Shown: piece by piece, positions 19,317 through 29,901 of the stretch
How positions within the stretch are numbered: position 1 is the stretch's first letter
How the letters are laid out: each line of letters starts with the position of its first letter
From: Norana najaformis
Lineage: Eukaryota > Annelida > Clitellata > Crassiclitellata > Hormogastridae
Direction: 5' to 3'
Length of the DNA stretch: 64,000 nt
NCBI GenBank assembly: GCA_964023275.1
Contig: OZ029918.1
Location: forward strand, 18,084,361-18,148,360
The notes under the pieces: model-generated
The model's database searches: none
Told to the model about the DNA's origin: nothing
The model's input: only the letters and a program-made list of their open reading frames with translations
Translations under genes and position numbers: made by a program

Positions 19317-19619
19317 ATCTGTATTATGCATCACTTGCTCTTTGCCATTTTGAAGCGTCATCTACCTTCAAGTATGCTTTCATATGCACTATTGTCAACC
19401 ATGGTTATACCATCTATGTGAGCCTCCCTCTTTTGCACAGTCTGAGGATTATTTTTGAAAAGGTGCTGTATTAATGTATCTGGACACTTAACATAGTGCC
19501 TTTCAAATACCTCACAAAAGCTCTGCCTACACTATCTTAAGTGATGAGTTCAATAAAAAGAGTTCATCTGTAAGCAAATAATGCTCAGGTAACTAGAAGT
19601 GCCACCTCAGGCGAGCTCT
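19317..19619. other. Non-coding gap
   Basis: AT-rich sequence without motif-bearing frames. No repeat was noticed. Confidence 0.5.
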
Positions 19620-21557
19620 TGAAGGCATGTGGAGTCCATCCAGTGTATCCAGTGTGCTGTCTGCTGTCCTATCCAAAGGGAAAAAGGTATCGTCGGCGTC
19701 ATCTAGTGAATTGACTGCTTCTGACTTTTCTAGGGCATTTTGCGACAAAATTTAACAGGTTCGGTCTTCGACCTGTCAGTTGAGTAAGAAGCCAACCTTT
19801 GAGGATGACCACTGTTCTTCATCTTTTGATCAGTTCAACGTATTTGATGTTGCAACCATTCATCAGCTCATTTTGAATGCACCAAATAAGAATTGTGAAC
19901 TGGATCCTGCACCAACATGGATTGTAAAGCAGTTTGTTAATGAGATTGCACCCTTTATCACTCTTCTCCGCATTGCATCACTTCAACAAGGTATCTTTCC
20001 TTCAAGTCAGAAATGTGCAATAGTTACACCTGTTTTGAAAAAGACCAATCTGAATCCCCATAACCCTACTAACTAGGCCGATTTCGAACTTGTCATTTCT
20101 ATCGAAACTACTTGAACGGTGCGTCAATTCGCAGCTTAACACTTACCTTCTGCGTAACAACTTAATACCTGCTGAACAGTTTGCATATCGACACTTCCAC
20201 TCAACTGAGACTGCCATCTTGAACGTTTTATCAGACGTCTATACAGCCGCCGATAGAAAGAAGGTAACACTACTCGCCATGCTTGATTTAAGTTCAGCCT
20301 TCGATACCGTCGATCATCGGATTCTGCTTAAGAGGCTACAGCACAGATTTGGTCTGACAGGCACTGTGCTGCAATGGTTCGCTTCTTACTTAACTGACAG
20401 ATCGCAGCGAGTAGGGTATGGCGGACTGACCTCGGAAGTTGTGCACCTTACCTGTGGAGTACCCCAGGGCAGTGTACTTGGACCTGTACTATTTGTCCTG
20501 TATACCGCTGATGTCGTCACTCTCATCACGAATCTGGGGTTTTTGGTCCATGCATATGCTGACGATTTGCAGATTTATCAACATTCAGACCCTTCATCCA
20601 GTCGTGCGTTAGTACCTCGACTATCGATCTGTGTGCAGGAAGTAATGAAGCGGATGGCCAGGAACAGACTTTGTTTAAATCCATCAAAAACAGAAATAAT
20701 CTGGCTTGCCTCTCGACACTATCTTAAGGATTGCCCGCTTAATCCGGTGGTGCTATCTGATGTCCAGATTGCCTTGTCAACATGCGTTCGTGACCTCAGA
20801 GTTCTGGTTGACAACCATCTATCACTAACCTTGCATATCAATCACTTGACCAGCGTCTGCTACTACCATATTCGTCAACTACGTGCTGTTCGTCGCTCGC
20901 TTACTCAGGAGACTGCGCATGCCTTGGTGCGAGCTTTGGTTATGTGTTGACTTGATTACTGTAACAGTATTCTAGCAGGTTTACCCCGATACTTATACAA
21001 CAAACTTCAATCTGTCTTACGTACTGCTGCGCGACTTGTACTCCGTCTGCGAAGTTCAGCCAGTGTGTCAGATCTGATGAGGCAGCAATTACATTGGCTG
21101 TCTTTTCCACAAAGAGTCAACTATAAACTAGCTATGATTGCCTACAAATGCCAGCATGGACTGACTCCATCCTACCTAACCAGGTTCTGCATTCCGGTTG
21201 TGACAGTTCCTGGTCGATCTTGCTTACGTTCTGCAACCATTTGAAATCTCACAGTTCCAGAGATTTACACTGCATTTGGCTCTCATGGATTTTGTTACTC
21301 TTGCCCCACAGTGTGGAATGCTTTACCGACTACCATCAAAGATAACACTCTTCTGATAACAAGTTTTAAAAAGAGGCTTAAAACTTACATGTTTGATAGA
21401 TCTGCCTGAATTTCTGTGCATTCCTATTGATCTATAAACCATGATATTACTCGATATTACTCGGTAGGACTTTTATAGGGTTGTTGCACGTGCCTTTGAG
21501 GCTGTTGTTAATTGCGCGCGTTATAAATGTCTGTTTAATAATAATAATAATAATACA
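19620..21557 (+). mobile_element. 5'-truncated CR1/L2-like LINE with (TAA)n tail
   Basis: Begins within ORF2 before the RT (VLSKGKKVSSASSSELTASDFSRAF). It runs through the RT and C-terminal region to a 3' end, GCGCGCGTTATAAATGTCTG, and a (TAA)n tail at 21536-21557. The tail and terminal motif match those of the 2A LINE at 5646-8900. Lesions: a stop after FCDKI, a 2-nt deletion at the RPISNL motif near 20075, a TGA at 20948-20950 and a TGA near 21242. Confidence 0.85.
19780..20950 (+). pseudogene. LINE reverse transcriptase, frameshifted
   Basis: 19780-20076 encodes LILNAPNKNCELDPAPTWIVKQF and LKKTNLNPHNPTN. A 2-nt deletion then destroys RPISNL and moves the frame to 20090-20950. That frame has FLSKLLERCVNSQL, LAMLDLSSAFDTVDHRILL, CGVPQGSVLGPVLF, YADDLQIYQHS, NRLCLNPSKTEIIWL and RDLRVLVDNHLSL, and stops at a TGA where LDYCNS should follow Arg. 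The downstream C-terminal part (LDYCNSILAGLP, QLHWLSFPQRVNYKLAMIAYKC) is in the same frame. The YADD box is intact. Confidence 0.85.
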
Positions 21558-21740
21558 TCTAGAATTGACAGTTGACACCAAGTTCAGATGACTCCACCTT
21601 GCATTAAGGATGAGCCAAATTAAGTCTGCAGCATAGAGTAATATTAACCGACTGGCAGTCCTTCATAGATGACAGCATTTGCACATCCTTCAGGCCACCA
21701 GGCCTGTGCAGGACAGTCATTCATCAGTTCCCAGCTTATT

Positions 21741-22245
21741 GCAGAAGCTGTAGAAATCTCAAGTTTATGATTTTTTATGATTGGTCATAAAACTTTACTT
21801 GATGATGGTCAGTGCCACTACCAGCCTACCCCTAATTATAATAGGTCCAGTTATCTGAAATTGCGGATGGGCTGCAATGACATGAAACCATATACCATAA
21901 AAAATGCACAAAATCCAAAGCAAATCTCAAAAAATATCTCCAAAGCTCACATTCAGGCACAGTAGAAGTCCAAACATATTAAATTATTGAGCAAATTTTA
22001 CACACTATGAACTAATTTATTGAAATTAAAGGAAAGGCAAAACGATGGTCATCTTGGGCACATGCATGTGACCAAGATAGCTGTTTTTTACTGATCTGGG
22101 ATTGCAAAGCACCAGCCACAATTCTGTGCAACAGAAGAACTTTACATTGTTTATCTTTAGATGAGAACAAATGAGTAAAAATTAAAGAGGAAGGTGAAGT
22201 ATCAATCATCCATTTTAGAATCATGACAGGAAGCAGACAAATCTG
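21741..22245. repeat. Non-coding repeat block, copy 1
   Basis: Homologous, in direct orientation, to 24430-24985, with roughly 85 percent identity by eye. Copy 2 carries about 100 bp more. The start (GAAGCTGTAGAAATCTCAAG) resembles the shared LINE 3' motif, but the rest matches no coding sequence. The pair brackets the Ig exon and the gypsy gag remnant. Confidence 0.75.
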
Positions 22246-22492
22246 TTTAAACTGTTTGTGTAACCAAACATATGGTTTTGGGTATGGTTTGTCAAGTTCT
22301 TTATTGTGATTCAGTTTGACACAGGAAGATATGATGTAACCACACTGTCAACAGTAAAAAAAATGCATTTCAGTAATTTTATGAACCATTTTTAAACTGC
22401 AACAAGATGTAATCTTTTGGCTGCTCTTTTCTTTGTGCATAGAATACAGATGTTAAATAATTGAATTAAAAACGTATAATATTGTTATTCAG

Positions 22493-22670
22493 ATACAGTG
22501 GTTAAAAGCTGGTGAAGCACTGATGAATGGAGAGAAATACATCATAGTAAATTCCTTTGGAGTCTGTTCTCTCGAGATCATTTGTTGCCAACTGCATGAT
22601 AGAGGAAACTATGTCTGCAGAGCCACAAATGTCAAGGGATCTGTTGAAACATCATGTTTCGTTACTGTTG
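22493..22670 (+). CDS. Exon encoding part of an I-set immunoglobulin domain
   Basis: A 178-bp open segment between a good acceptor (TTGTTATTCAG, ending 22492) and a consensus donor (GTAAGC, from 22671). It reads IQWLKAGEALMNG, then LEIICCQLHDRGNYVCRATNVKG and a final SCFVTV strand. The W of strand C, the DxGxYxC box and the RATNxxG turn are diagnostic of I-set Ig domains in titin/obscurin-like, hemicentin-like and adhesion proteins. The exon starts mid-domain in phase 0 and ends in phase 1, so an upstream exon must carry strands A-B. No such exon is seen nearby; introns here are full of transposons. This is the only convincing host coding sequence in the window. It could belong to an inactive gene copy. 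Confidence 0.8.
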
Positions 22671-22904
22671 GTAAGCTTGAAAAAACCACTGCTCTAAAAA
22701 GTAAGGTGAAGGATGAATAACTATTATTTTATCACAAACTTCTATTAATGTTGTTTATAAAATGCAAAGTTTAGGAGTTTTTATGTCTCTTAGCTATTTT
22801 TAAAAACCATTTTCTCTGATGCATCACATTCGACCAGGCTTCTCCAACGCATTATGATATTGACTATGACTGTAATTAAGCAACCACTTATTGATGCTTT
22901 GTGC

Positions 22905-23000
22905 ATCATATGTAATGTAATGTATTCGAAAATTTATAAAGCGCCACTTCAAGATAGATTCCTTAGAGGCGCTCCCGGCCCAACTACCCAAAAACACTGG
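22905..23000 (-). mobile_element. LINE 3' end fragment
   Basis: Minus strand: GGGAGCGCCTCTAAGGAATC, TATCTTGAAGTGGCGCTTTATAAAT and a (CATTA)n-like tail. It is the 3' end of the 15906-19316 family, strongly 5'-truncated. Confidence 0.75.
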
Positions 23001-23094
23001 GAAATAGGAAGGTCTTCAAAAGATAGACTTACATAACTTCCAGCTTCACTTTCCAAATGCCTTCTTTTTCTCTTCTTTGTGTGACCTGGGTGTG

Positions 23095-23160
23095 ATAATG
23101 GACCAGGCATTTACCTTCTCTGCACTTGCAAAGACAGCATGTCAGATATGCTTTTATCAT
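23095..23160. repeat. 65-bp repeat shared with 15840-15905
   Basis: About 92 percent identical over 65 bases, in the same orientation. The two copies diverge abruptly at their right ends. Nature unknown. Confidence 0.6.
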
Positions 23161-23304
23161 TGGAATTGGAGTTATGCTTGGCCCATGAAACTTGGAGAGC
23201 AGAAAGTCATGAGAGTTTATCGAAGAGGAAATAAATGGAGTGAATAGGCCAGTTAATAATGCAAAATATGTGAAGATACCAGTTTTCAAAGAGGACAAAG
23301 ATGC

Positions 23305-23999
23305 CTCTAGATGCCTATCTATTGAGATTTGAACGTACCTATGCTGCAGACAGGGTACCAGAAGACATGTGGGGCATAATCTTGGAAGGTAGATCTTGCG
23401 GTTTATGAAACAATGGAAATTGAAGACTCACAGAATTATGAGAGTCTGAAGGAGCATTATTGAGACAATTCCAGTTAACCAAAGTTTGTTGCAGAAGGAA
23501 GTTCAAACAAAGTCATATGGAAGAAGGGGAGACTCCATCTCGTTGGAAAGGTTGTGGGAATACTTAAAACAATGGCTTCAAATGGCAGAATATGAAGAAA
23601 ATTTTGAAGGACTGGAGACACTAATTTTAAGAGACCAATTTTTTTATAACTATTCCCAGAGAACTGAGGAGCTTTCTTCAGGAAAAGGGTAAGCTTACAC
23701 TTAGTGAAATGTTTAAACAGGTTCAACCTTATGTGGAAGCACATGAAAACGATGGTCATAAGTGGAATAAAAAGTCTAAGCCTAAGTATGAAGGTTTTAA
23801 TAATGTTCAAGAGGAACATCACAATGAGAATAAGGAGAAGTTTATTGGCTCTGGGCAAAAAGGAAGAGTAGATGGAAATAATTTTCAGAACAAGTGTAAT
23901 TTAAGAGTGAATGTAGGTTTGAAGGTCAAAACAGAGAACAAAGCTCAGGTGAACACAAGATGGCCTGTGGGTCATTTAACCACAATGTCCAATATCTAA
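23305..23999 (+). pseudogene. Gypsy Gag remnant, related to the source of SCAN domains
   Basis: Broken frames give DAYLLRFERTYAADRVPEDMW, YESLKE-like, a stop-containing RRKFKQSHMEEGETPSRW, then EYLKQWLQMAEYEENFEGLETLILRDQF and LSEMFKQVQPYVEAHE. This series (LLRFER, FR.KFR....EEGES, F..L..LI.REQF, A..Y.EAH) is the capsid of the vertebrate/invertebrate gypsy group from which SCAN domains are thought to derive (Gmr1-like). A Lys/Asn-rich tail follows. Stops and frameshifts are numerous. Confidence 0.7.
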
Positions 24000-24189
24000 A
24001 GTGAGATAGAAATGCAAGGCCTCAGGCAGTAGCAGCAATTCATCTTGAAGACAGGACAGAAGGAGAGGTAGTGCAACATGATAGCACAGAACTAGAGGAG
24101 GCAGAAGTAATGGTAGTGTATTTTACGAGTATAGAACCTTTAAATTCAGCTAAATTATTTGAAGAAACTAAGTTATTTGAAGAAAAAGG

Positions 24190-24390
24190 AGAGGATGGAC
24201 TGGAGAAATGGGTGGATTGAGATGTCTGTGTGGGTGAAGAACTGGTAGATGGGCAGAAGATGAATTGTCTGCTTGATTCAGGAGCAATGTGTTTTGTTAA
24301 GGCTGAATTAGTGAAGTCCACACAATACACTGGTAACCATGTGAACTGTACTCATGGTTCAAGGAAGCTCGTATTAATATACAGAGTAGA
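24190..24390 (+). pseudogene. Gypsy aspartic protease remnant
   Basis: GEELVDGQKMNCLLDSGAMCFVKAELV contains the LLDSGA catalytic motif of retropepsins, about 200 bp downstream of the Gag remnant and in the expected order. The sequence then runs into the repeat at 24430. No RT or integrase is visible. Confidence 0.6.
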
Positions 24391-24429
24391 GTCTACACAG
24401 AGGAAGTGGAAGCAGTGGCCAGCTGATTG

Positions 24430-24985
24430 TGGGAGCTGTAAAAATCTCAAGTTTACAATTTTTATGATTGTTCATAAACCTTTCCTTGATGACAGACAGT
24501 CAATGCCACTCCCAAGACTCTGCCTTGCATTTCTTCACCAAATCCAAGATTTCCCAGTCACAGACAGCATATATAATAAGTCTTTAGCTCAAAACTGTCT
24601 GAATGAGAACCAGCCTACCCATAATTATAATAGGTAGAATGATCTGAAATATGATGACATGCAACCATATACCATCAAAAAAGCACAAACTGAAAAGCAA
24701 ATCTTGGAAAAATATCCAAAGCACATGCTCAGACACAATAGAAGTCCAAACATACTTAATTATTGAGCAAATATCATGCACTATGAACTAATTTATCAAA
24801 AATAAAGGAAGGCAAAACAATGGTCATCTTGGCCACAGACATGTGATGAAGACCAGCCACAATTCTGTGCAGAAGAACTTTACATTGTTTATCTTTAGAT
24901 GAGAACAAAAGAGTAAACATTAAAAAGTATGATGAAGTTCTATCAATCATCCATTTTAGGATCATAAGTGGAAGCAGACAAGAAT
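24430..24985. repeat. Non-coding repeat block, copy 2
   Basis: Direct repeat of 21741-22245 with an extra segment of about 100 bp near 24500-24600. It follows the gypsy remnant. It may be part of a segmental duplication or of an uncharacterised element. Confidence 0.75.
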
Positions 24986-25133
24986 AAGCCAAATCTTGTG
25001 GAAATAAATATATACATATGTTGAACCTATTGTTAGCTTCTATAATGTATTTTCTGCATGCATAAATATAGTAACTATTCAGTAAGAATCAGCTGGCTGA
25101 TTACTCTGAAAAGAGTAGCATTCACCTATTTGT

Positions 25134-26232
25134 CTCATATGGTCTCTGCTTGCTCCTCTTCTCTTAAGTTGTTATGGCAGGCAGTAAACAGGATACTACA
25201 CTGTGACAAATGCAATGTATTACTGAACTCTTCATCACTTTCCTCTCTTTCTTACAGGTTCTTGTGCTTCTTTTCTGACAAGAGCTGAGTCCTAGGACTT
25301 GGCTTTTTCAATGTTCTCTCATCCAAAAGCCTCTCATACCCTAAATTTCCTCCACCAATTGTCAGCTTGCTCCAACCATGTGACTTGATCTTGACTGAAA
25401 TTCGTAATCTCATTTTTTCATCCCCTGATAAACAACGTGCCTAGGACCTCATTCCTACTGCCCTTTATGTAGACTTAGTCTATGTATATATTCTCTTCAT
25501 GTGTAGCAATATTAATTGAATTTACTGTTGTATTATCAGTATGTATTTTGGACACATCTGCGTGTGTATTAGTGTAAGGTTTCAAGTTGACTAACGTGAT
25601 TACTAACTTTAAAGTTTGGCCGGCTTTAGGTATTTTTACTAATAAAAATAGCGTGGCCAGCATAGATGATAAAAATCTGTTAAGTTTGGGGAAAATAAGA
25701 TGATTGTTCGAACTTATTTTATGGGCGATCAACTTGGATGTCAATGGATTAATTTGATCACAATTTGCCATAGTTTGTGAGTCAATTTGGACTATGTTTT
25801 CGAACTGATGCTTGGATTGCCAACCAATAACGAATTAACGGTGTTGGATTTTTGATCAGTGGCGTCTTATCTCTCCATGAAGTGGTTAGCCAATGAGGTG
25901 GCACCGTAGTCGCGACTGTTTATCTACGGTGAGTAATGAAGCAGACGAGTCTTTGATAGGAGATATAGTAATCAACACAGAAAGAACGATAGAAATGGCA
26001 GATGACAATCTCAGCCAATCGCGAGGTGACAATGATGCCGAATCTTCGATGCGAAAACTGTTGTAGAGGGTCAGTTCACGGCTGGATGTTGGATGGGAAA
26101 GGTCCTTGTCTCATATGGTCTCTGCTTGCTCCTCTTCTCTTAAGTTTTTATGGCGAGCAGTAAACAGGATACTACACTGTGACAAATGCAATGTATTACT
26201 GAACTCTTCATCACTTTCTTCTCTTTCTTAGA
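25134..26232. repeat. Pair of 123-bp direct repeats bounding 850 bp
   Basis: 25134-25257 and 26109-26232 are about 96 percent identical and in the same orientation. Both contain a pyrimidine-rich stretch ending CTTTCTTA(C/G)AG. The region between them has no long frame. The arrangement resembles a small element with terminal direct repeats, or a duplicated intron edge. Confidence 0.7.
25820..26067 (+). other. Possible host promoter and first exon (weak)
   Basis: CCAAT-type boxes at about 25825 and 25890, a donor-like ACGGTGAGTAA near 25927-25937, and an ATG near 25995 opening a 23-codon frame (MADDNLSQSRGDNDAESS) that soon stops. Nothing else supports a gene, and there is no downstream exon evidence. 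Confidence 0.2.
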
Positions 26233-26239
26233 GCAATCT

Positions 26240-26972
26240 AGTGTAACTCCAAGAAAAGTTAGTCAGTTTTGGACTATTGTTGAGTCGAACAGCAGTCTTG
26301 TTTTATGAGCTGATGATAGTTCACGTTACAGAAGATAGCCTGTGTTTCGTGGTGAAAGGACATAGTTTGTGTCGAGAAACTATAGTCTGACAATCTTGGA
26401 TTTAGTCCATGAAACAGTGAAAATTCGGACTTGTCTACGTAAGCCGATAGTCAGTAAAGATCCATATCTTTGATTGCACCATATAACCATATGTCGTCGA
26501 GGAGTCGCACCTTTGGATGATCTTACGAACGAGTTGCATGAAGACAAAGATTCCTTTTCTTGGTCTGCAAGGAGCAAGCTGCAAGTGCCGAATTTGTAAG
26601 ACAGAGAACCATCTGGTCTTCGAGGTATGTCGACGTGCTGAGGGAAGTCGTTCGCTAGAGTCAAGAATTGGTGAGTGACAATTCGTCCAATCTTCGTGGA
26701 GACATAAAGACAGAGGTTACAATGTAAAACAATTACAGACTTCTTCAAAGAGTCAAGATATGTGGGATAAAAATGACCATCAAATTCTCTGGGTGGTTAG
26801 AACTATAGATATAGGCTTTATTAAGAAGCTGGCCTTAATTAAGGAATAATTAAGACTTTGATATTGCAATATATTGATTGATTTTCAACAAGAGACTGGT
26901 TACTTTATTCGGTCAGATATCATTGTACATAACGTTTTCTCCCAGCAGGTCTAGTTTTCGAGATATAGAACA
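26240..26972. other. Non-coding gap
   Basis: A 122-codon minus frame at 26380-26748 has no family motif. The only notable structure is the 20-bp motif at 26947-26966, which has an inverted partner at 28853-28872. Confidence 0.45.
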
Positions 26973-28374
26973 TTATGCCATATACCAGTCCTTGCCTCTG
27001 CTCGCCCATAAAACATTCTCTGGAAAGCGATCTAAGTGACTGTGGAGATAATGGACTTTAATGCTCATGTTGCAGCCAAGCTTGTTGAAATGAAGAAGCA
27101 TATCCTCTACTAGTTGTGCATAATTGTCTGCCTTCTTGTTGCCAAGAAAATTTTTAGTTACAAGAACAAAGGAAGACCAGGCACAAGATTCGATTTCATT
27201 CATTGATGGTATGAAAAGTGGGTCATTCATAAGTTGCCTGATCTGTGGACCATCGAAGATTCCAGCCTTCAATTTTTCCATTGTAATTCCTGGTAACTTG
27301 TGTACTATGTATTCGAAGCATGAACCTTCTTTATTCAAAGCCCTGACAAATTGTTTCATCAGGCCTAGCTTTATATGTAGTGGTGGCAGTATGATCCTAT
27401 CTCGTGCCACCAAAGATTCCTTGATTATACTGTCCCAAAGATATGTTCTTTGTATTTTATCTTTTCCAGTACTAAAGAGATGGCATTGTACTCTTCTTTC
27501 ATCCTGGTGGAGTGACCGATTGGAATAGAACCAAATTTGTTGCCATTATTTAAAAGCACACATTTCAGACTACGTTTTGAACTGTCGATAAAAAGACGCC
27601 GCTCATCTGGGCTGTAATCCGACAGACCAATTTTCTTCAATAAGTTGCTGATGTCATTACAGAATACTAGGTTGTTGTCTTCGGTAAAGAATGGCAGCAA
27701 ATCCTTTTCTCTGTTTCTATAAATTGTAATTTTCGTTCCAGGCTGAAGTGCATTCTTTTCCTTTAGTCTGGACGCAAGCAATTCAGAGGACTCTTTGGAA
27801 AGATTTAAGTCCCTGATCAGATCACTCAACTCTTTTTGGTCAAAACGTTCACTGTGTGAAGTTGATTGGAAATCACTGTCACTGCCCCACTTTCTTCACT
27901 TTCGTCATCTTGTCCGATATTGGACATGCAAGTCTCATCGTCTGAGAGCTGAGGTAGTTCGCGAAAAGGTGGAACTGGTACAATATCCGAATGCGGAACA
28001 GGTCTCCTGGCTGAAGGTATATCAGGGTAAGACAACTTGTGACGATTATTTCGATTGATGCCTATGATATTAACCATACAAAAGTAACAGTCGTCGAAGT
28101 GGTTTATCTGTTCCCTCCAAACCATCAGTACACCAAATTTCAGGCAGCTTCTCTTTCCAATTGTCCAGTGGCGCAATTGTTCAATACAAGTTTTGCATAC
28201 TGTATGAGGAGCCCATTGCTTATCTTGATCTCCAAGTTTGACACCAAAATAACCTACATATGCTCTTTTTACAAACTCAGAAATCGGTTTCCTGTTTGCT
28301 TTTAGTGTGTATTCCCCACAAATGTAGCAGAATATGTCTGGATGGTTAATGCAGCTCCGTCTGGAAGTAGCCAT
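26973..28374 (-). pseudogene. Unrecognised Cys/His-rich protein family, decayed copy
   Basis: Three minus-strand frames. 28374-27826 starts MATSRRSCINHPDIFCYICGEYTL and includes CYFC. 27829-27425 has DLNLSKESSELLASRLKE and DERRLFIDSSKRSLKCVLLNNG. 27413-26973 has LPPLHIKLGLMKQF, FLGNKKADNYAQLVEDML and HYLHSHLDRF. They align in order with the plus-strand protein at 29902-31569. Differences: a homopolymer frameshift near 27830, deletion of the block containing CADLK and CFLC, and loss of the C-terminus after HSHLD. It is therefore a dead relative in inverted orientation, about 1.5 kb from the other copy. Confidence 0.75.
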
Positions 28375-29240
28375 AACCTTAAGGATGTTCGCATCTGAGG
28401 AATTAAATGACTAACCTAAAAAATAGTAAGAACATGTAGTTATTTAATGCTCACATTCACAGATTGTTCTTGCGACCAACTCTTAATATGCCCTAAGACG
28501 ACTGCGGCTGCTCTAGCTTTCAGGAGGCGGTTTATATAGGCTATAAATGCTGACTTCAGCATAATCTATTTACATAGTTCGAAACCATGAAACGCTGTAT
28601 AAGCACAAATAAATTCTAAATGAGGCCATGAATTTAGTGCTGAGTAAGCTGTAGGCTACGGAATAGTTATTTCGTTGAATCAGCAATATCTCAGCACGCG
28701 GCAAGATATGCTGATTTTACATTATAAGGATGTAGGCATTATATGAATCAGCAAGAATTATAATTAGCCATAAATAAAGCTTATTATGACATTTTAGTTT
28801 TGCCAAAGACATCGTTTAAAGAGTGGACTGGGTTTTCTTTAGAAAATCGACGATATCTCAGAAACTAGACCTGATGCACTCAATCCAATGACATTTTCTG
28901 AATCAGCGCCCAAAATTACCCCAAGAACAGGTCTAAAACCGAAGGCAACAAGAAAAAAAATTTTTCTGTTGGCCAGTGTAATGGTTGTGGAAACAACGAG
29001 TCACTGTATCATCATTACAATTTCCACAAGATATTACATGCTGACTATATTTATCATATTAGGTGACTAACCCCGAGTAGCGTGTATATCTCCTTACTTG
29101 TCTAGCAACCAAGCAAGGACCAGCATGTAATGTAAAGTGACTGTGACAGCTAGTCAAACAATTACCTAGACACGAGAGAGTAGGATAGGGGTTACATATA
29201 AAAGAATGTTTCAACATCTTGGGCCCAATCATCACTTTTA
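28375..29240. other. Spacer between the two inverted copies
   Basis: A minus-strand TATA box (CCTATATAAACC) lies near 28530-28542, about 155 bp upstream of the decayed ORF, and may be its old promoter. The inverted 20-bp motif is at 28853-28872. No coding sequence is seen. Confidence 0.5.
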
Positions 29241-29244
29241 TAGT

Positions 29245-29525
29245 CAACCACTCTTTTGATGAAGGCTGCTTCCCTGCCAGTTTTGCTCATACCATGGTTT
29301 ACTCTCTTCTTAAAAAGCCATCTCTCCCTCCTGATAATTTATCAAGTGATCGCCCCTCTTAATTTTATTTTCAAAATTCTGGAAAAAGTATTTGCTAGTC
29401 GTCTGAGTAATGAACTTTCATCGAACAACCTGTACCTTCCCTTCCAATCTGCCTACTGTGTATACCATTCCACTTAAACTATACTACTTGCTATTCACAG
29501 TCATATAACACTGGATCACAACGAT
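29245..29525 (+). pseudogene. LINE reverse transcriptase fragment (fingers region)
   Basis: Frames give FDEGCFPASFAHTMVYSLLKKPSLPPDNLSS, FIFKILEKVFASRLSNEL and YLPFQSAYCVYHST. These correspond to LPxxFKxAxVxPLLKK, FKILEKV and PxQSAYRxxHST of CR1-group RTs. Both ends are truncated. Confidence 0.7.
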
Positions 29526-29801
29526 TTTGCTACTGAAAGTAATGCTTGTGCCTTATATTGATTCAAATGTGCTGATTCTAAATATGAAGTCAGAATCTGC
29601 CCAGCATGTCTAGATTTTAAGTTATGCATGCATTCAAGTAATGACGTAAGGACTCGTTTTCGGTTATGTCTGTACATTCTGTTGTACAGTATGTGTCTCC
29701 ATGATTGCTGCCAGTGATACGTGCATGCCTGCAAGTGTTGCCTGAAATATTCCTAACAGCAAGCCTGCAGCAGCTAGACATGACTGGGCATGTCAGCGAG
29801 C

Positions 29802-29831
29802 TGACGTCAGCATCAGTACCAGTATATAAGG
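29802..29831 (+). promoter_or_regulatory. CRE plus TATA core promoter
   Basis: A perfect cAMP-response palindrome TGACGTCA at 29802-29809 lies about 14 bp upstream of TATATAAGG at 29823-29831. A start site near 29850-29860 would give a leader of about 50 bases before the ATG at 29902. The spacing and motifs are those of a functional Pol II promoter for the downstream gene. Confidence 0.6.
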
Positions 29832-29901
29832 CGAGATTGCGTAGAACGAAGGTGAAGTTTTCTTATATAGCTGTAGCTAGTGTGTGAGATTTAATTTTGA
29901 A

